Below, one piece after another: positions 7,507 through 14,406 of a stretch of DNA of 26,370 bases (the stretch's first letter is position 1; every line of letters begins with the position of its first letter). Made by a program: the position numbers and the translations under genes. Where the stretch lies: the NCBI GenBank assembly GCA_027037705.1, contig JALVYZ010000305.1:1-26370 (forward strand), written 5' to 3'. This DNA comes from a bacterium (GTDB taxonomy: Bacteria; DYJV01; JALVYZ01). The notes beneath the pieces are model-generated. The model saw only the letters and a program-made list of their open reading frames with translations. It had not been told where the DNA came from and did no database searches.

Positions 7507-8343
7507 TCAGTTTTTATTTAAAACAATTAACATTTCTCTAACTACTTCAGCAGCTAAAATGGAAGAAGCTCCAGTTTTATCAATTTCTGGATTAAGTTCA
7601 ACTATATCACAACCCACAATGTTTAATTCTTTTATCTTTTTTAAAAAATCTATAAACTCTTTAAAATTAATTCCTCCAGGTTCTGGGTTTCCTGTGCCTG
7701 GCAAAATAGATAAATCAAAAACATCTAAATCAATTGATAGATAAATAGGGAAATTTTTTAATTTGTCAAGAAATTTTTCAATTTTTAATGAAAATTTCAC
7801 TAAGTTAGTATATTTATTTGCAAAATTAAATTCATCTTTTGTCCCAGACCTTATTCCAAATTGAAATATATTTTTTTCTCCAACTATATCAAAAATTCTT
7901 CTCATTACAGTGGCATGAGAATATTTTTCACCAAAATATTCATCTCTAAGGTCTGTATGTGCATCTAACTGGATAACCTTTAAGTCATTGTAAAATCCCT
8001 TATAAATTTCTACTATTGGTAATGTTATTAAATGTTCTCCGCCTAAAACAAAAGCTTTTTTATCTTTTTCTAATAATTTTTTTATAATTTTTTGGGTATG
8101 ACTATTTAAAACAGAAAAGTTATTTATTGTAACTTCAATATTACCGTAATCATAAAAATTTATATTTTCTATATCATCATTAAAATATGGACTGTAGGTT
8201 TCAATAGAATTTGAAAATAATCTTATTGAGTCTGGAGCAAATCTACTTCCTGAACGAAATGAGCTTGTTCCATCAAAAGGAATTCCTATTAATACAATTT
8301 TTGCATTATCAATATTTTCATTAGCGCCTAAAAATTTTTTCAT
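7507..8343 (-). CDS. speB: Agmatinase (ureohydrolase family)
   Basis: Hydrolyses agmatine to putrescine and urea with a binuclear manganese centre. The 278-aa protein has all ureohydrolase metal-ligand blocks: GGEH (101-104), DAHTD (127-131) and SIDLDVFD (203-210, Asp205/Asp207). It also has an N-terminal GIPFDGTSSFRSGSRFAP substrate-loop segment (20-37) typical of agmatinases rather than arginases. Context decides the substrate: it overlaps speE by 4 nt and follows a pyruvoyl arginine decarboxylase that makes agmatine. Aminopropyl-agmatine, the substrate used in some thermophiles, is a possible alternative. Confidence 0.93.
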   Translation of the reverse strand: MKKFLGANENIDNAKIVLIGIPFDGTSSFRSGSRFAPDSIRLFSNSIETYSPYFNDDIENINFYDYGNIEVTINNFSVLNSHTQKIIKKLLEKDKKAFVLGGEHLITLPIVEIYKGFYNDLKVIQLDAHTDLRDEYFGEKYSHATVMRRIFDIVGEKNIFQFGIRSGTKDEFNFANKYTNLVKFSLKIEKFLDKLKNFPIYLSIDLDVFDLSILPGTGNPEPGGINFKEFIDFLKKIKELNIVGCDIVELNPEIDKTGASSILAAEVVREMLIVLNKN

Positions 8344-9197
8344 ACTTCACTTTTGTTAATAAGTTCCTTAACAAATTGTGGAACAGCAAAAGCTCCTTTA
8401 TGAATATCATTATTATAATATTTTAATTTTAAATTATACTCTTTGTATCTTTCTTCTTGAAAATTCTCTATTGGATCAACATCTTTTGAACAAAAGCCAA
8501 AGCTCCATACTCCAGCTGGATATGTAGGAACATAAGCTGTGAACATTTTGACTATTGGAAAAACCTTTTTTAGCTTTTTATATGTGGCTTCAACCCATTC
8601 AGGATTATGAAATGGTGATTCAGTTTGATTTGCAAGAACTCCGCCAGGTTTTAAAGATTTTAAACAATTTCTATAAAATTCTGAAGTAAATAGACCTTCT
8701 CCAATACTAACAGGATCAGTTGAATCTATTATAATAACATCATAATAATTTTCTTTATCTTCAACCCACTTAACACCATCTTGAAAATAGAGATTTACCT
8801 TAGGATTATCAAGCTCGCAACTCATTGTTGGTAAGTATTTTTTTGATATTTTAACAACATCTTCATCTATTTCAACCATATCAACATTTTTAACAGTTTT
8901 GTGCTTTACAACTTCTCTAACAGTTCCACCATCTCCACCGCCTATTACAAGAACATTTTCAGGATTTTTATGGGAAAATAAAGGTACATGTGCAATCATT
9001 TCATGATATATAAATTCATCTTTTTCAGTTACCATAACAAGATTATCAAGGGTTAATAATTTCCCAAAATCAAGAGTTTCATATAAATCTAATCTTTGAA
9101 ATTTTGTGTCAAAACTTGTAATACATCTTTTTAATCTTAAAATTAATCCCATTCCTTTAGAATGAAATTCAGTGTAGGTTAAGCCATCATCAATCAT
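8340..9197 (-). CDS. speE: Spermidine synthase (aminopropyltransferase)
   Basis: Transfers the aminopropyl group of decarboxylated SAM to putrescine. The 285-aa protein has an N-terminal beta domain (1-60), the nucleotide-binding GGGDGG (86-91), the VEID acidic residue (108-111) for ribose binding, and the catalytic-loop DSTDP (158-162) with Asp158/Asp161. These are the standard motifs, and the length is typical. It sits 15 nt after pdaD with its own AAAGGAG site and overlaps speB. In the same operon as SpeD it needs no other source of cofactor. Aminopropylation of agmatine instead of putrescine cannot be excluded from sequence. Confidence 0.95.
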   Translation of the reverse strand: MIDDGLTYTEFHSKGMGLILRLKRCITSFDTKFQRLDLYETLDFGKLLTLDNLVMVTEKDEFIYHEMIAHVPLFSHKNPENVLVIGGGDGGTVREVVKHKTVKNVDMVEIDEDVVKISKKYLPTMSCELDNPKVNLYFQDGVKWVEDKENYYDVIIIDSTDPVSIGEGLFTSEFYRNCLKSLKPGGVLANQTESPFHNPEWVEATYKKLKKVFPIVKMFTAYVPTYPAGVWSFGFCSKDVDPIENFQEERYKEYNLKLKYYNNDIHKGAFAVPQFVKELINKSEV

Positions 9198-9212
9198 TAT
9201 AAACTCCTTTAA

Positions 9213-9680
9213 TTAATCCCAAAGGACAACTCCAGCAAAAGCTGTCCCTATATTTGTTACTTTGTGTTGGGTTGAAATACTTTTTATTTCTTTAATTTTC
9301 TCACCTCTAAGTTCCATCCCATGCTTTGCCATGTTTCTTACTATCTCTTCTATATCTTCTTTTCTTCCTCTTGCTGAATATTCCATAATCAACCCAGGTT
9401 TCTTATCATCTTCAGGAATAGCAACAGCAACTGCTGCAGCTATAACTTCTCCTTCAAGTTGAGATGTAATTGAAGCATAGGCAATTGGAACAATGGCTCC
9501 GTATGGGACCTGTATTGGTTCAATATTTTCACAATTTGGAGGTAATATGCTACTAACTTTTATTAAATTTGTATTTCCAATACCAGCATTAAGTAAAGCT
9601 CCATCAAAGGAATTTAAATTTGTCATTCCTTCAGAGCTCCCAGCTACAAGAAAGTATTTGGTAGGGATTTTAGTTATCAT
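9213..9680 (-). CDS. pdaD: Pyruvoyl-dependent arginine decarboxylase
   Basis: Converts arginine to agmatine with a covalently bound pyruvoyl group instead of PLP. The 155-aa proenzyme has the self-cleavage site in KVSSILPPN: Ser43-Ser44, where Ser44 would become the pyruvoyl group of the alpha chain. The downstream VPYGAIVPIAYA and the Glu-rich VAVAIPEDDKKPGLIMEYSA segment match the archaeal/Chlamydia family. A good GGAGGATT ribosome site precedes the ATG. It lies 30 nt after speD, so two unrelated pyruvoyl enzymes are neighbours in one operon. Confidence 0.95.
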   Translation of the reverse strand: MITKIPTKYFLVAGSSEGMTNLNSFDGALLNAGIGNTNLIKVSSILPPNCENIEPIQVPYGAIVPIAYASITSQLEGEVIAAAVAVAIPEDDKKPGLIMEYSARGRKEDIEEIVRNMAKHGMELRGEKIKEIKSISTQHKVTNIGTAFAGVVLWD

Positions 9681-9710
9681 ACAATCCTCCTACTTCATAT
9701 AATCTCTCAG

Positions 9711-10160
9711 TCAAAGAACAACGCCTCTCTTTTCTGACATATATTCCTGATTGTAATCGTATCCTAAATTTGCAACTTTCTGCTGACTTTCTCTTAAATC
9801 TCTTATAATGTTTTCAAGGTAACCTCTTCTTAAATCTTTCACATCAGCTTCTTTTGCTTTAAATTTATCTTTTAAATATCTATATGCAATCCAAGGATCA
9901 ACAGTATCGCCACATGTAAATAAATCAACAGCGGCATATCCATATTCTGGCCAGGTATGAATTGCAAGGTGAGATTCAGCAATTACCACAACTCCACTTA
10001 CTCCATGTGGTTGAAATGAATGAAATACACTTTTGATGATTGTTGCCCCAGCTTTTTCAGCAGCATCTTTCATAAATTTTTCAACTAATCCACAATTATT
10101 AATCATCTCTGGGTCACAATCATAAAATTCTGCAAGTAAATGTCTGCCTAAACTCTTCAT
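9711..10160 (-). CDS. speD: S-adenosylmethionine decarboxylase proenzyme
   Basis: Makes decarboxylated SAM, the aminopropyl donor. This is the short bacterial/archaeal class 1 form (149 aa). Cleavage occurs at Glu62-Ser63 in [13 protein letters not shown], leaving Ser63 as the pyruvoyl residue; His68 and Cys83 (LFTCGD) stand at the positions of the known processing and catalytic residues. The C-terminus is about 20-30 residues longer than the shortest members. It is the first gene of a seven-gene operon and lies behind a leader with a promoter and a terminator hairpin. A very purine-rich stretch with GGGGGTGGG immediately precedes the ATG. Confidence 0.97.
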   Translation of the reverse strand: MKSLGRHLLAEFYDCDPEMINNCGLVEKFMKDAAEKAGATIIKSVFHSFQPHGVSGVVVIAESHLAIHTWPEYGYAAVDLFTCGDTVDPWIAYRYLKDKFKAKEADVKDLRRGYLENIIRDLRESQQKVANLGYDYNQEYMSEKRGVVL

Positions 10161-10313
10161 ATTCCCACCCCCTTTGCTTTATTTTGACAAAATAAAAGAG
10201 GTGGTAAATACTTGTAGAATATTTACCACCCCTGACAATAATCTATTTTTTAATAAATTTAAACTCAGCAATCCCCCACCAGAATTATCCTCCAAAATTT
10301 TTTAGAGCGAAAC
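10161..10313 (-). promoter_or_regulatory. Candidate regulatory leader of the polyamine operon
   Basis: About 145 nt of leader lies between the likely transcription start (near 10307) and speD. It contains a purine-rich segment with GGAGG and GGTGGGGG (about 10270-10292), an AT-rich spacer, the terminator hairpin, and the ribosome site. The pentamer GGTGG occurs three times (10280-10276, 10230-10226, 10169-10165), whereas its partner CCACC occurs once (10204-10200), allowing alternative pairings. I recognise no known riboswitch class in it. Confidence 0.45.
10188..10230 (-). terminator. Intrinsic-terminator hairpin in the speD leader
   Basis: The arms GGTGGTAAATA and TATTTACCACC (10200-10210 with 10220-10230) form a perfect 11-bp stem with a 9-nt loop. 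Read on the minus strand the hairpin is followed by TCTTTTATTTT. It lies between the promoter at 10314-10342 and the speD ATG at 10160. It could end comM transcripts, but it could also act as an attenuator in front of the polyamine operon. Confidence 0.75.
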
Positions 10314-10342
10314 CTTATATTAAAAAAAAACACTTTTGTCAA
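10314..10342 (-). promoter_or_regulatory. Promoter of the speD-to-miaA operon
   Basis: TTGACA (complement of 10337-10342), a 17-nt spacer containing a run of nine T, then TATAAG (complement of 10314-10319). This is one of the best sigma70 matches in the window. It lies immediately after the comM stop codon. Confidence 0.65.
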
Positions 10343-10350
10343 AGGATTTT

Positions 10351-11889
10351 TTAAAAATATTTTTCTTTATCTAATGTTCTATATTGAAGTGCTTCAAAGA
10401 TATGCTTTTCTTTTATATCAGAGCTGTTTTCCAAATCAGCGATTGTTCTTGACAATTTTATTATTCTTGAATATGCTCTTGCAGAAAATCCAAAATTTTT
10501 AATTGCATTTTCAAGGATTTTGAGACAACTTGAATTTAATTTGCAGTAATTTTTAATATGTTTTTCAGTCATTTGAGCATTTGAAAAAATTTTTTCATTT
10601 TTAAACCTTTCTAATTGGAGTTCTCTTGCTTTTATAACTCTTTCTCTTATTTTTTCTGATGACTCTCCCTCTTCCTGTTTAATTAAATCTGAATGTTTTA
10701 CAGCTGGCACCTCTATTTGAATATCTATCCTATCAAGTAATGGACCTGAAATTTTTGATTGATATTTTCTAATTTCATTTGGAGTGCAAGTGCATTCTTT
10801 TTCCTGAGAACCGTAAAAACCACATTTACAAGGGTTCATTGCTGCTACAAGCATAAATTTTGCAGGAAATGTAACTGTCATACTTGCCCTTGCAATTGTA
10901 ACTTTACCATCTTCCAATGGTTGTCTTAATACTTCTAATACACTTTTTTTAAATTCAGGTAATTCATCTAAAAAAAGAACACCGTTATTTGCAAGAGATA
11001 CAACTCCTGGCTTTGGAATGGAACCTCCACCAATTAAAGCAATATCTGAAATTGTATGATGAGGTGATTGAAAAGGTCTTTTTGTAACAAAGAAATTTTC
11101 ATCGTCTAAAAGGCCACTAACAGAATGTATTATTGATGTTTCGAGGGCTTCATCAAAGGTTAATGGTGGTAAAATAGAAGGAATTCTTTTTGCAAGCATG
11201 GTTTTTCCTGAACCTGGTGGACCAATCATTAGTAGATTATGACCACCAGCAGCTGCAATCTCAATAGCTCTTTTAGCAAAAAATTGTCCTTTAACATCTT
11301 TAAAATCAAGTTCATATTCATAAAATTTATTAAAAATTTTATCTTTATTTGATGAATATAAAAATTCATCTTCATTAACTTCATCATTTAAAAATTTTAC
11401 AATTTCAATTAAATTTTTAAAGCCATAAACATTAATTCCATCAATTAAAGAAGCTTCCCTTGCAATAACTTCAGGTAAAATAATTCCTTTTATCCCCATG
11501 GACTTAGCTTTTAAAGTTATAGGTAAAGCTCCTTTTATTTTGTTTAACTCTCCTGTTAATGAAAGCTCTCCTAAAAAGAAAAAATTATCTAATTTTTCTT
11601 TATTTACAACTTTTAAGTTTGCTAAAATCCCAATTGCAATGGGTAAGTCAAATCCTGAGCCTTCTTTTTTTAAGTCAGCTGGTGCTAAATTAACTGTAAT
11701 TTTTCCACCTGGAAATGGTAGTTTGGAATTTCTAATTGCAAGACGAACTCTTTCCTTACTTTCTTTAACAGCATTATCTGGTAGGCCAACAATGTTAAAT
11801 GAGGGAAAGCCTTGAGAGGAATCAACTTCTATTGTTAATGGAATTCCTTCAATTCCGAAAAGAGCACAAGATTTTATTTTTGTAATCAT
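10351..11889 (-). CDS. comM: ComM/YifB-family magnesium-chelatase-like ATPase
   Basis: A 512-aa AAA+ protein of the YifB/ComM family. ComM of Gram-negative bacteria is a hexameric helicase promoting branch migration during integration of transforming DNA. Order: an N-terminal ribosomal-S5-like/Lon-protease-like ChlI domain (1-175; SFNIVGLPDNAVKESKERVR, GELSLTGEL), Walker A GPPGSGKT (223-230), Walker B LFLDELPEF, the arginine-finger SGPLLDRIDIQIEVP block, a CxC/CxCxC zinc-like insert (PCKCGFYGSQEKECTC), and the C-terminal FSARAYSRIIKLSRTIADL helices. The length is normal. There is no Shine-Dalgarno before the ATG; a promoter-like pair places the mRNA start at or next to the ATG. Confidence 0.95.
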   Translation of the reverse strand: MITKIKSCALFGIEGIPLTIEVDSSQGFPSFNIVGLPDNAVKESKERVRLAIRNSKLPFPGGKITVNLAPADLKKEGSGFDLPIAIGILANLKVVNKEKLDNFFFLGELSLTGELNKIKGALPITLKAKSMGIKGIILPEVIAREASLIDGINVYGFKNLIEIVKFLNDEVNEDEFLYSSNKDKIFNKFYEYELDFKDVKGQFFAKRAIEIAAAGGHNLLMIGPPGSGKTMLAKRIPSILPPLTFDEALETSIIHSVSGLLDDENFFVTKRPFQSPHHTISDIALIGGGSIPKPGVVSLANNGVLFLDELPEFKKSVLEVLRQPLEDGKVTIARASMTVTFPAKFMLVAAMNPCKCGFYGSQEKECTCTPNEIRKYQSKISGPLLDRIDIQIEVPAVKHSDLIKQEEGESSEKIRERVIKARELQLERFKNEKIFSNAQMTEKHIKNYCKLNSSCLKILENAIKNFGFSARAYSRIIKLSRTIADLENSSDIKEKHIFEALQYRTLDKEKYF

Positions 11890-11895
11890 AAAAGA

Positions 11896-11924
11896 ATGTT
11901 AGCAGAATTTATATAAAATTTCAA
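11896..11924 (-). promoter_or_regulatory. Possible leaderless promoter of comM
   Basis: TTGAAA (complement of 11919-11924), a 17-nt spacer, then TAACAT (complement of 11896-11901). The ATG at 11889 begins exactly 7 nt after the -10 element, so the transcript would start at or within a base or two of the ATG. The -10 match is only four of six. Confidence 0.35.
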
Positions 11925-11925
11925 A

Positions 11926-11956
11926 TAAAAAAAGCGGGGATTAACCCCGCTTTTTA
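11926..11956 (-). terminator. Terminator of the porin-like gene
   Basis: An inverted repeat, AAAAAGCGGGG with CCCCGCTTTTT around a 5-nt loop (centre about 11942), stands 25 nt after the porin stop codon. On the minus strand it is followed by a run of T. It is one of the few GC-rich spots in the window. Confidence 0.9.
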
Positions 11957-11980
11957 AAATCTTAAGTCAAAATTAAATTA

Positions 11981-13489
11981 CTACCAAGCCCATTTAAAAT
12001 TAAATGTTGTTGTTACCATTGTGTCATCAGCATTATCTAATCCAAATTGTAATTTATTTAAGTCTTCAACTCCATCACCAGGAACAAATACATTAGTTAC
12101 ATTTTCAATTGAGAAATGTTTGTTAAGAGCTAATTTTAATTTTAAAGCTCCTCCCCAGCCCATTTCTTCATCAATGCTTGCACCAAAGAAGTCTTCTAAA
12201 GCACCTGTATCTTCGTATTCACAATAGAAACCTTGGATTTGATATGTTAATCCTTTGTAAACGATATCACTTAAATCACCTTTGAATCCAAGACCAATCC
12301 ACCAGATACCTGGTTGTAATGATCTACCAGCACCACCAATTTCACCATATCCCAAAGGTATTTTCTTAGTAATACCAAGTAATACTGGGTTTAATCCATA
12401 AAGAACTGTTCCATCATGTAAGTTTGTATCTGTGAAAGAATCTCCATAACCTAAACCAAATGTTGGTGTAAATTTTTGAATCTCTGTGATTCCCTGGAAG
12501 TTGTTAATATCATCATCATCTCCACTATCGTCACCTGAAATATACCATCCACCAAAGTAAGGTTTAAATGCTTTATTTAAATCAAATTCAAATGATAAGA
12601 ATCCAGCCCATGCACTAATATCAGCATCTTCATCTGTTTTGTAAACTTCACCATCTTTATATTCTGTATATCCATCTTGAGAACCACCAACATAAACAAA
12701 TTCAAATCTTGGAACAACGATTCCAAGTTTTCCAAATAATTCTAATCCAAAATAGTAAGACTGAGCTCTTGCAATTTGGTTATCCTGGAATGCGAAAAAT
12801 GGAGCAACAGTCAATTTTCCATATTCAGTTCCAAATGTGTAGTATAATTTTGCAGTGTAAGCAATTAAATCATCCTGATGACCTGAAAAATGAGCTCCTG
12901 GTCTTACATGGTTATATGGTGCTTTTTTAGTAGAACCATCATTTCTTATAAAAAGAGCTAAAATTTCATATTTCCAGTTTTTGCCAGCACCTTTGAATCC
13001 AAAAAATGGGTGGTCATCTGTATATACTAAACCACCAGTTTTAATATCAAGTGCTCTACCATTCCATCCCATTTCAAGTGTAAAGTATTTATTGAATGTG
13101 TAAGAAAAATCTAATTTTTCAAGACCAAAGTCTGAGGAATCAGCCCCATTGTCTTCTCCTCTATCAATATTTGATTTTGTAGCATTGACATCATCTTCTA
13201 AAATGAACATACCTTTCCATTTGTTACCTAAAATTAACCATCCCATTCTAAACTGGTTCCTGATGTCAAATTGCTGTTCATGACCATCTTCTCTACCAAT
13301 CCAGTCAGCTACCTCAGCATCGCTGTCAAAGTCAGCGTTGTAAATAAATGTTGGTTGGAATTCTTCTGAACCAAATAATTTAATGTCTACATCACTTGAT
13401 TTAGCGCTTACATAACCCATTCCTGCAAAAAGACCAACAGGTAAAGCCAATAAAAATGTTAATACTACTGCAAATAACCACTTTTTCAT
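11981..13489 (-). CDS. Porin-like outer-membrane beta-barrel protein
   Basis: A 502-aa exported protein. Residues 1-22 are a signal peptide (MKKWLFAVVLTFLLALPVGLFA) with likely cleavage after Ala22. The mature part alternates short aromatic-rich beta strands (FRMGWLILGNKWKGMFIL, KLTVAPFFAFQDNQ, FEFVYVGGS) with acidic loops (DDSGDDDDINN), and it ends in an aromatic residue (FNFKWAW), the usual BAM recognition end. I do not recognise a substrate-specific family; the pattern resembles the long 16-strand-type porins of anaerobic deltaproteobacteria-like bacteria. It is a single gene with duplicated promoters, its own terminator and a GGAGGG ribosome site, which suggests high expression. Confidence 0.85.
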   Translation of the reverse strand: MKKWLFAVVLTFLLALPVGLFAGMGYVSAKSSDVDIKLFGSEEFQPTFIYNADFDSDAEVADWIGREDGHEQQFDIRNQFRMGWLILGNKWKGMFILEDDVNATKSNIDRGEDNGADSSDFGLEKLDFSYTFNKYFTLEMGWNGRALDIKTGGLVYTDDHPFFGFKGAGKNWKYEILALFIRNDGSTKKAPYNHVRPGAHFSGHQDDLIAYTAKLYYTFGTEYGKLTVAPFFAFQDNQIARAQSYYFGLELFGKLGIVVPRFEFVYVGGSQDGYTEYKDGEVYKTDEDADISAWAGFLSFEFDLNKAFKPYFGGWYISGDDSGDDDDINNFQGITEIQKFTPTFGLGYGDSFTDTNLHDGTVLYGLNPVLLGITKKIPLGYGEIGGAGRSLQPGIWWIGLGFKGDLSDIVYKGLTYQIQGFYCEYEDTGALEDFFGASIDEEMGWGGALKLKLALNKHFSIENVTNVFVPGDGVEDLNKLQFGLDNADDTMVTTTFNFKWAW

Positions 13490-13507
13490 CTTTTATACCC
13501 TCCTTTT

Positions 13508-13570
13508 TTAGTATTTTTTAAATTTTAAATTAATGCCATCAACAATAACTTTCTGAAATTTCTTAATTAT
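13508..13570 (-). other. Possible leader ORF behind an orphan ribosome site
   Basis: The porin leader contains a very strong GGAAGGAGGTGA (complement of 13577-13588) that is about 85 nt too far from the porin ATG. A 20-codon open frame follows at the right distance, ending in TAC-TAA just before the porin ribosome site, but it would have to start with ATA (13570) or ATT (13567). Translation is uncertain; the site could instead be a ribosome standby site or mark a decayed start codon. Confidence 0.2.
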
Positions 13571-13608
13571 TTTTTCACCTCCTTCCAATTTTAATTAATT
13601 TTTTTTAA

Positions 13609-13637
13609 TATTTACTTAAAAAATATTTATTTGTCAA
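13609..13637 (-). promoter_or_regulatory. Porin promoter P2 (proximal)
   Basis: TTGACA (complement of 13632-13637), a 17-nt spacer, then a weak TAAATA (complement of 13609-13614). Together with the flanking T-rich block at 13591-13612 it looks like a second copy of the distal promoter region. Confidence 0.4.
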
Positions 13638-13704
13638 GCAATATTTCAAAAAAATGTTTTATATATTAAAAATAAGAACCATTACTCTTTAATTAATTTT
13701 TTTT

Positions 13705-13733
13705 AATATATCAAATTGTAAAATAATTGTCAA
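13705..13733 (-). promoter_or_regulatory. Porin promoter P1 (distal)
   Basis: TTGACA (complement of 13728-13733), a 17-nt spacer, then TATATT (complement of 13705-13710), followed by a T-rich block at 13689-13709 that is repeated at 13591-13611. The untranslated leader from here to the porin ATG would be about 200 nt. Confidence 0.6.
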
Positions 13734-13759
13734 CAAAAAAATAAATTTTTAAAACATTG

Positions 13760-14293
13760 TTAAAATTTTCTCCCAAGATATCTTTCAGCTTCTGAATATA
13801 TGCATCCACAATAATTTTGTCTGTATAGATTTAATTTTTTTGATTCTTCAATCCCTTCTTTCCAGCCATTTCTAAAATCGTAATAATAAAATTTTATTTT
13901 ATATTTTTTGCTTAATGATTCACAAATTTTCTTTATTAATTCATGTTTTTGATGTTTGCTATATAAAAGCGTTGTTGTAAAATACTCAAAATCGCTTTTT
14001 GCTCCAAGTTTTACTGTTGCTTCAAGTCTTGAATAGTAGCAATAGAAACATCTATTTTCTTCTCTAAAAACGATGCTTTGAATAAATTTTTTTAACTCAT
14101 ATTTTTCTCTAATTATTAAATTTATATTTTCAAGTTTTGTATAATATAGCAATGCTTCAAGTCTTTTTCTAAATTCAGTGTAGGGATGAATATGATTGTA
14201 AAAGTATGAATGAACAGTAAATCCATTCTCTTTTAAAATTTTTAATGGATAAATTAAACAATTTGCACAGCAAGTATGGACTAAAATTTTCAT
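13760..14293 (-). CDS. queH: Epoxyqueuosine reductase QueH
   Basis: Carries out the last step of queuosine synthesis in tRNA, reducing epoxyqueuosine; QueH (DUF208) replaces the cobalamin enzyme QueG. The 177-aa protein has the N-terminal HTCCANC (Cys8, Cys9, Cys12), the middle RCFYCYYSRLEAT (Cys82, Cys85) and the C-terminal NYCGCIYSE (Cys162, Cys164), the Fe-S and metal ligands of the family, plus FTTTLLYSKHQ. The start codon has no Shine-Dalgarno: the hexamer array CTAACA/CCAATA stands directly before the ATG. It is a single gene between the porin and cooC. Confidence 0.95.
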   Translation of the reverse strand: MKILVHTCCANCLIYPLKILKENGFTVHSYFYNHIHPYTEFRKRLEALLYYTKLENINLIIREKYELKKFIQSIVFREENRCFYCYYSRLEATVKLGAKSDFEYFTTTLLYSKHQKHELIKKICESLSKKYKIKFYYYDFRNGWKEGIEESKKLNLYRQNYCGCIYSEAERYLGRKF

Positions 14294-14404
14294 GTTATTG
14301 GTGTTAGTGTTAGTAATTTTGTTATTAATTGTTTAATAATTGTGATTCGTAATTCGTAGTTCGTGATTCATGTTTTTCTTTATCCTTCACCCTTCACCCT
14401 TTAA
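14293..14404. repeat. Hexamer and two heptamer word arrays between queH and cooC
   Basis: The 113-nt gap is largely arrays. 14293-14316 is TTAGTG-type hexads (inverse of the CTAACA family). 14344-14371 is four heptads GATTCGT, AATTCGT, AGTTCGT, GATTCAT (inverse of the ACGAA family). 14384-14404 is CCTTCAC, CCTTCAC, CCTTTAA. The first array touches the queH start codon and the last ends 3 nt before the cooC stop. Confidence 0.8.
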
Positions 14405-14406
14405 AT

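Noticed and set aside
10200-10235. T-box antiterminator (GGGTGG) in the speD leader
   Set aside because: The GGTGG is already part of the perfect terminator stem; there is no specifier stem and no ACCGCG-type continuation.
10255-10285. TPP riboswitch-like GGGGG...GCTGAG in the speD leader
   Set aside because: Only one short arm resembles the thi-box; the second conserved arm (CTGATCTGGGTAATGCCAGCG-like, shown here only as a type) is absent, and the genes are not for thiamine.
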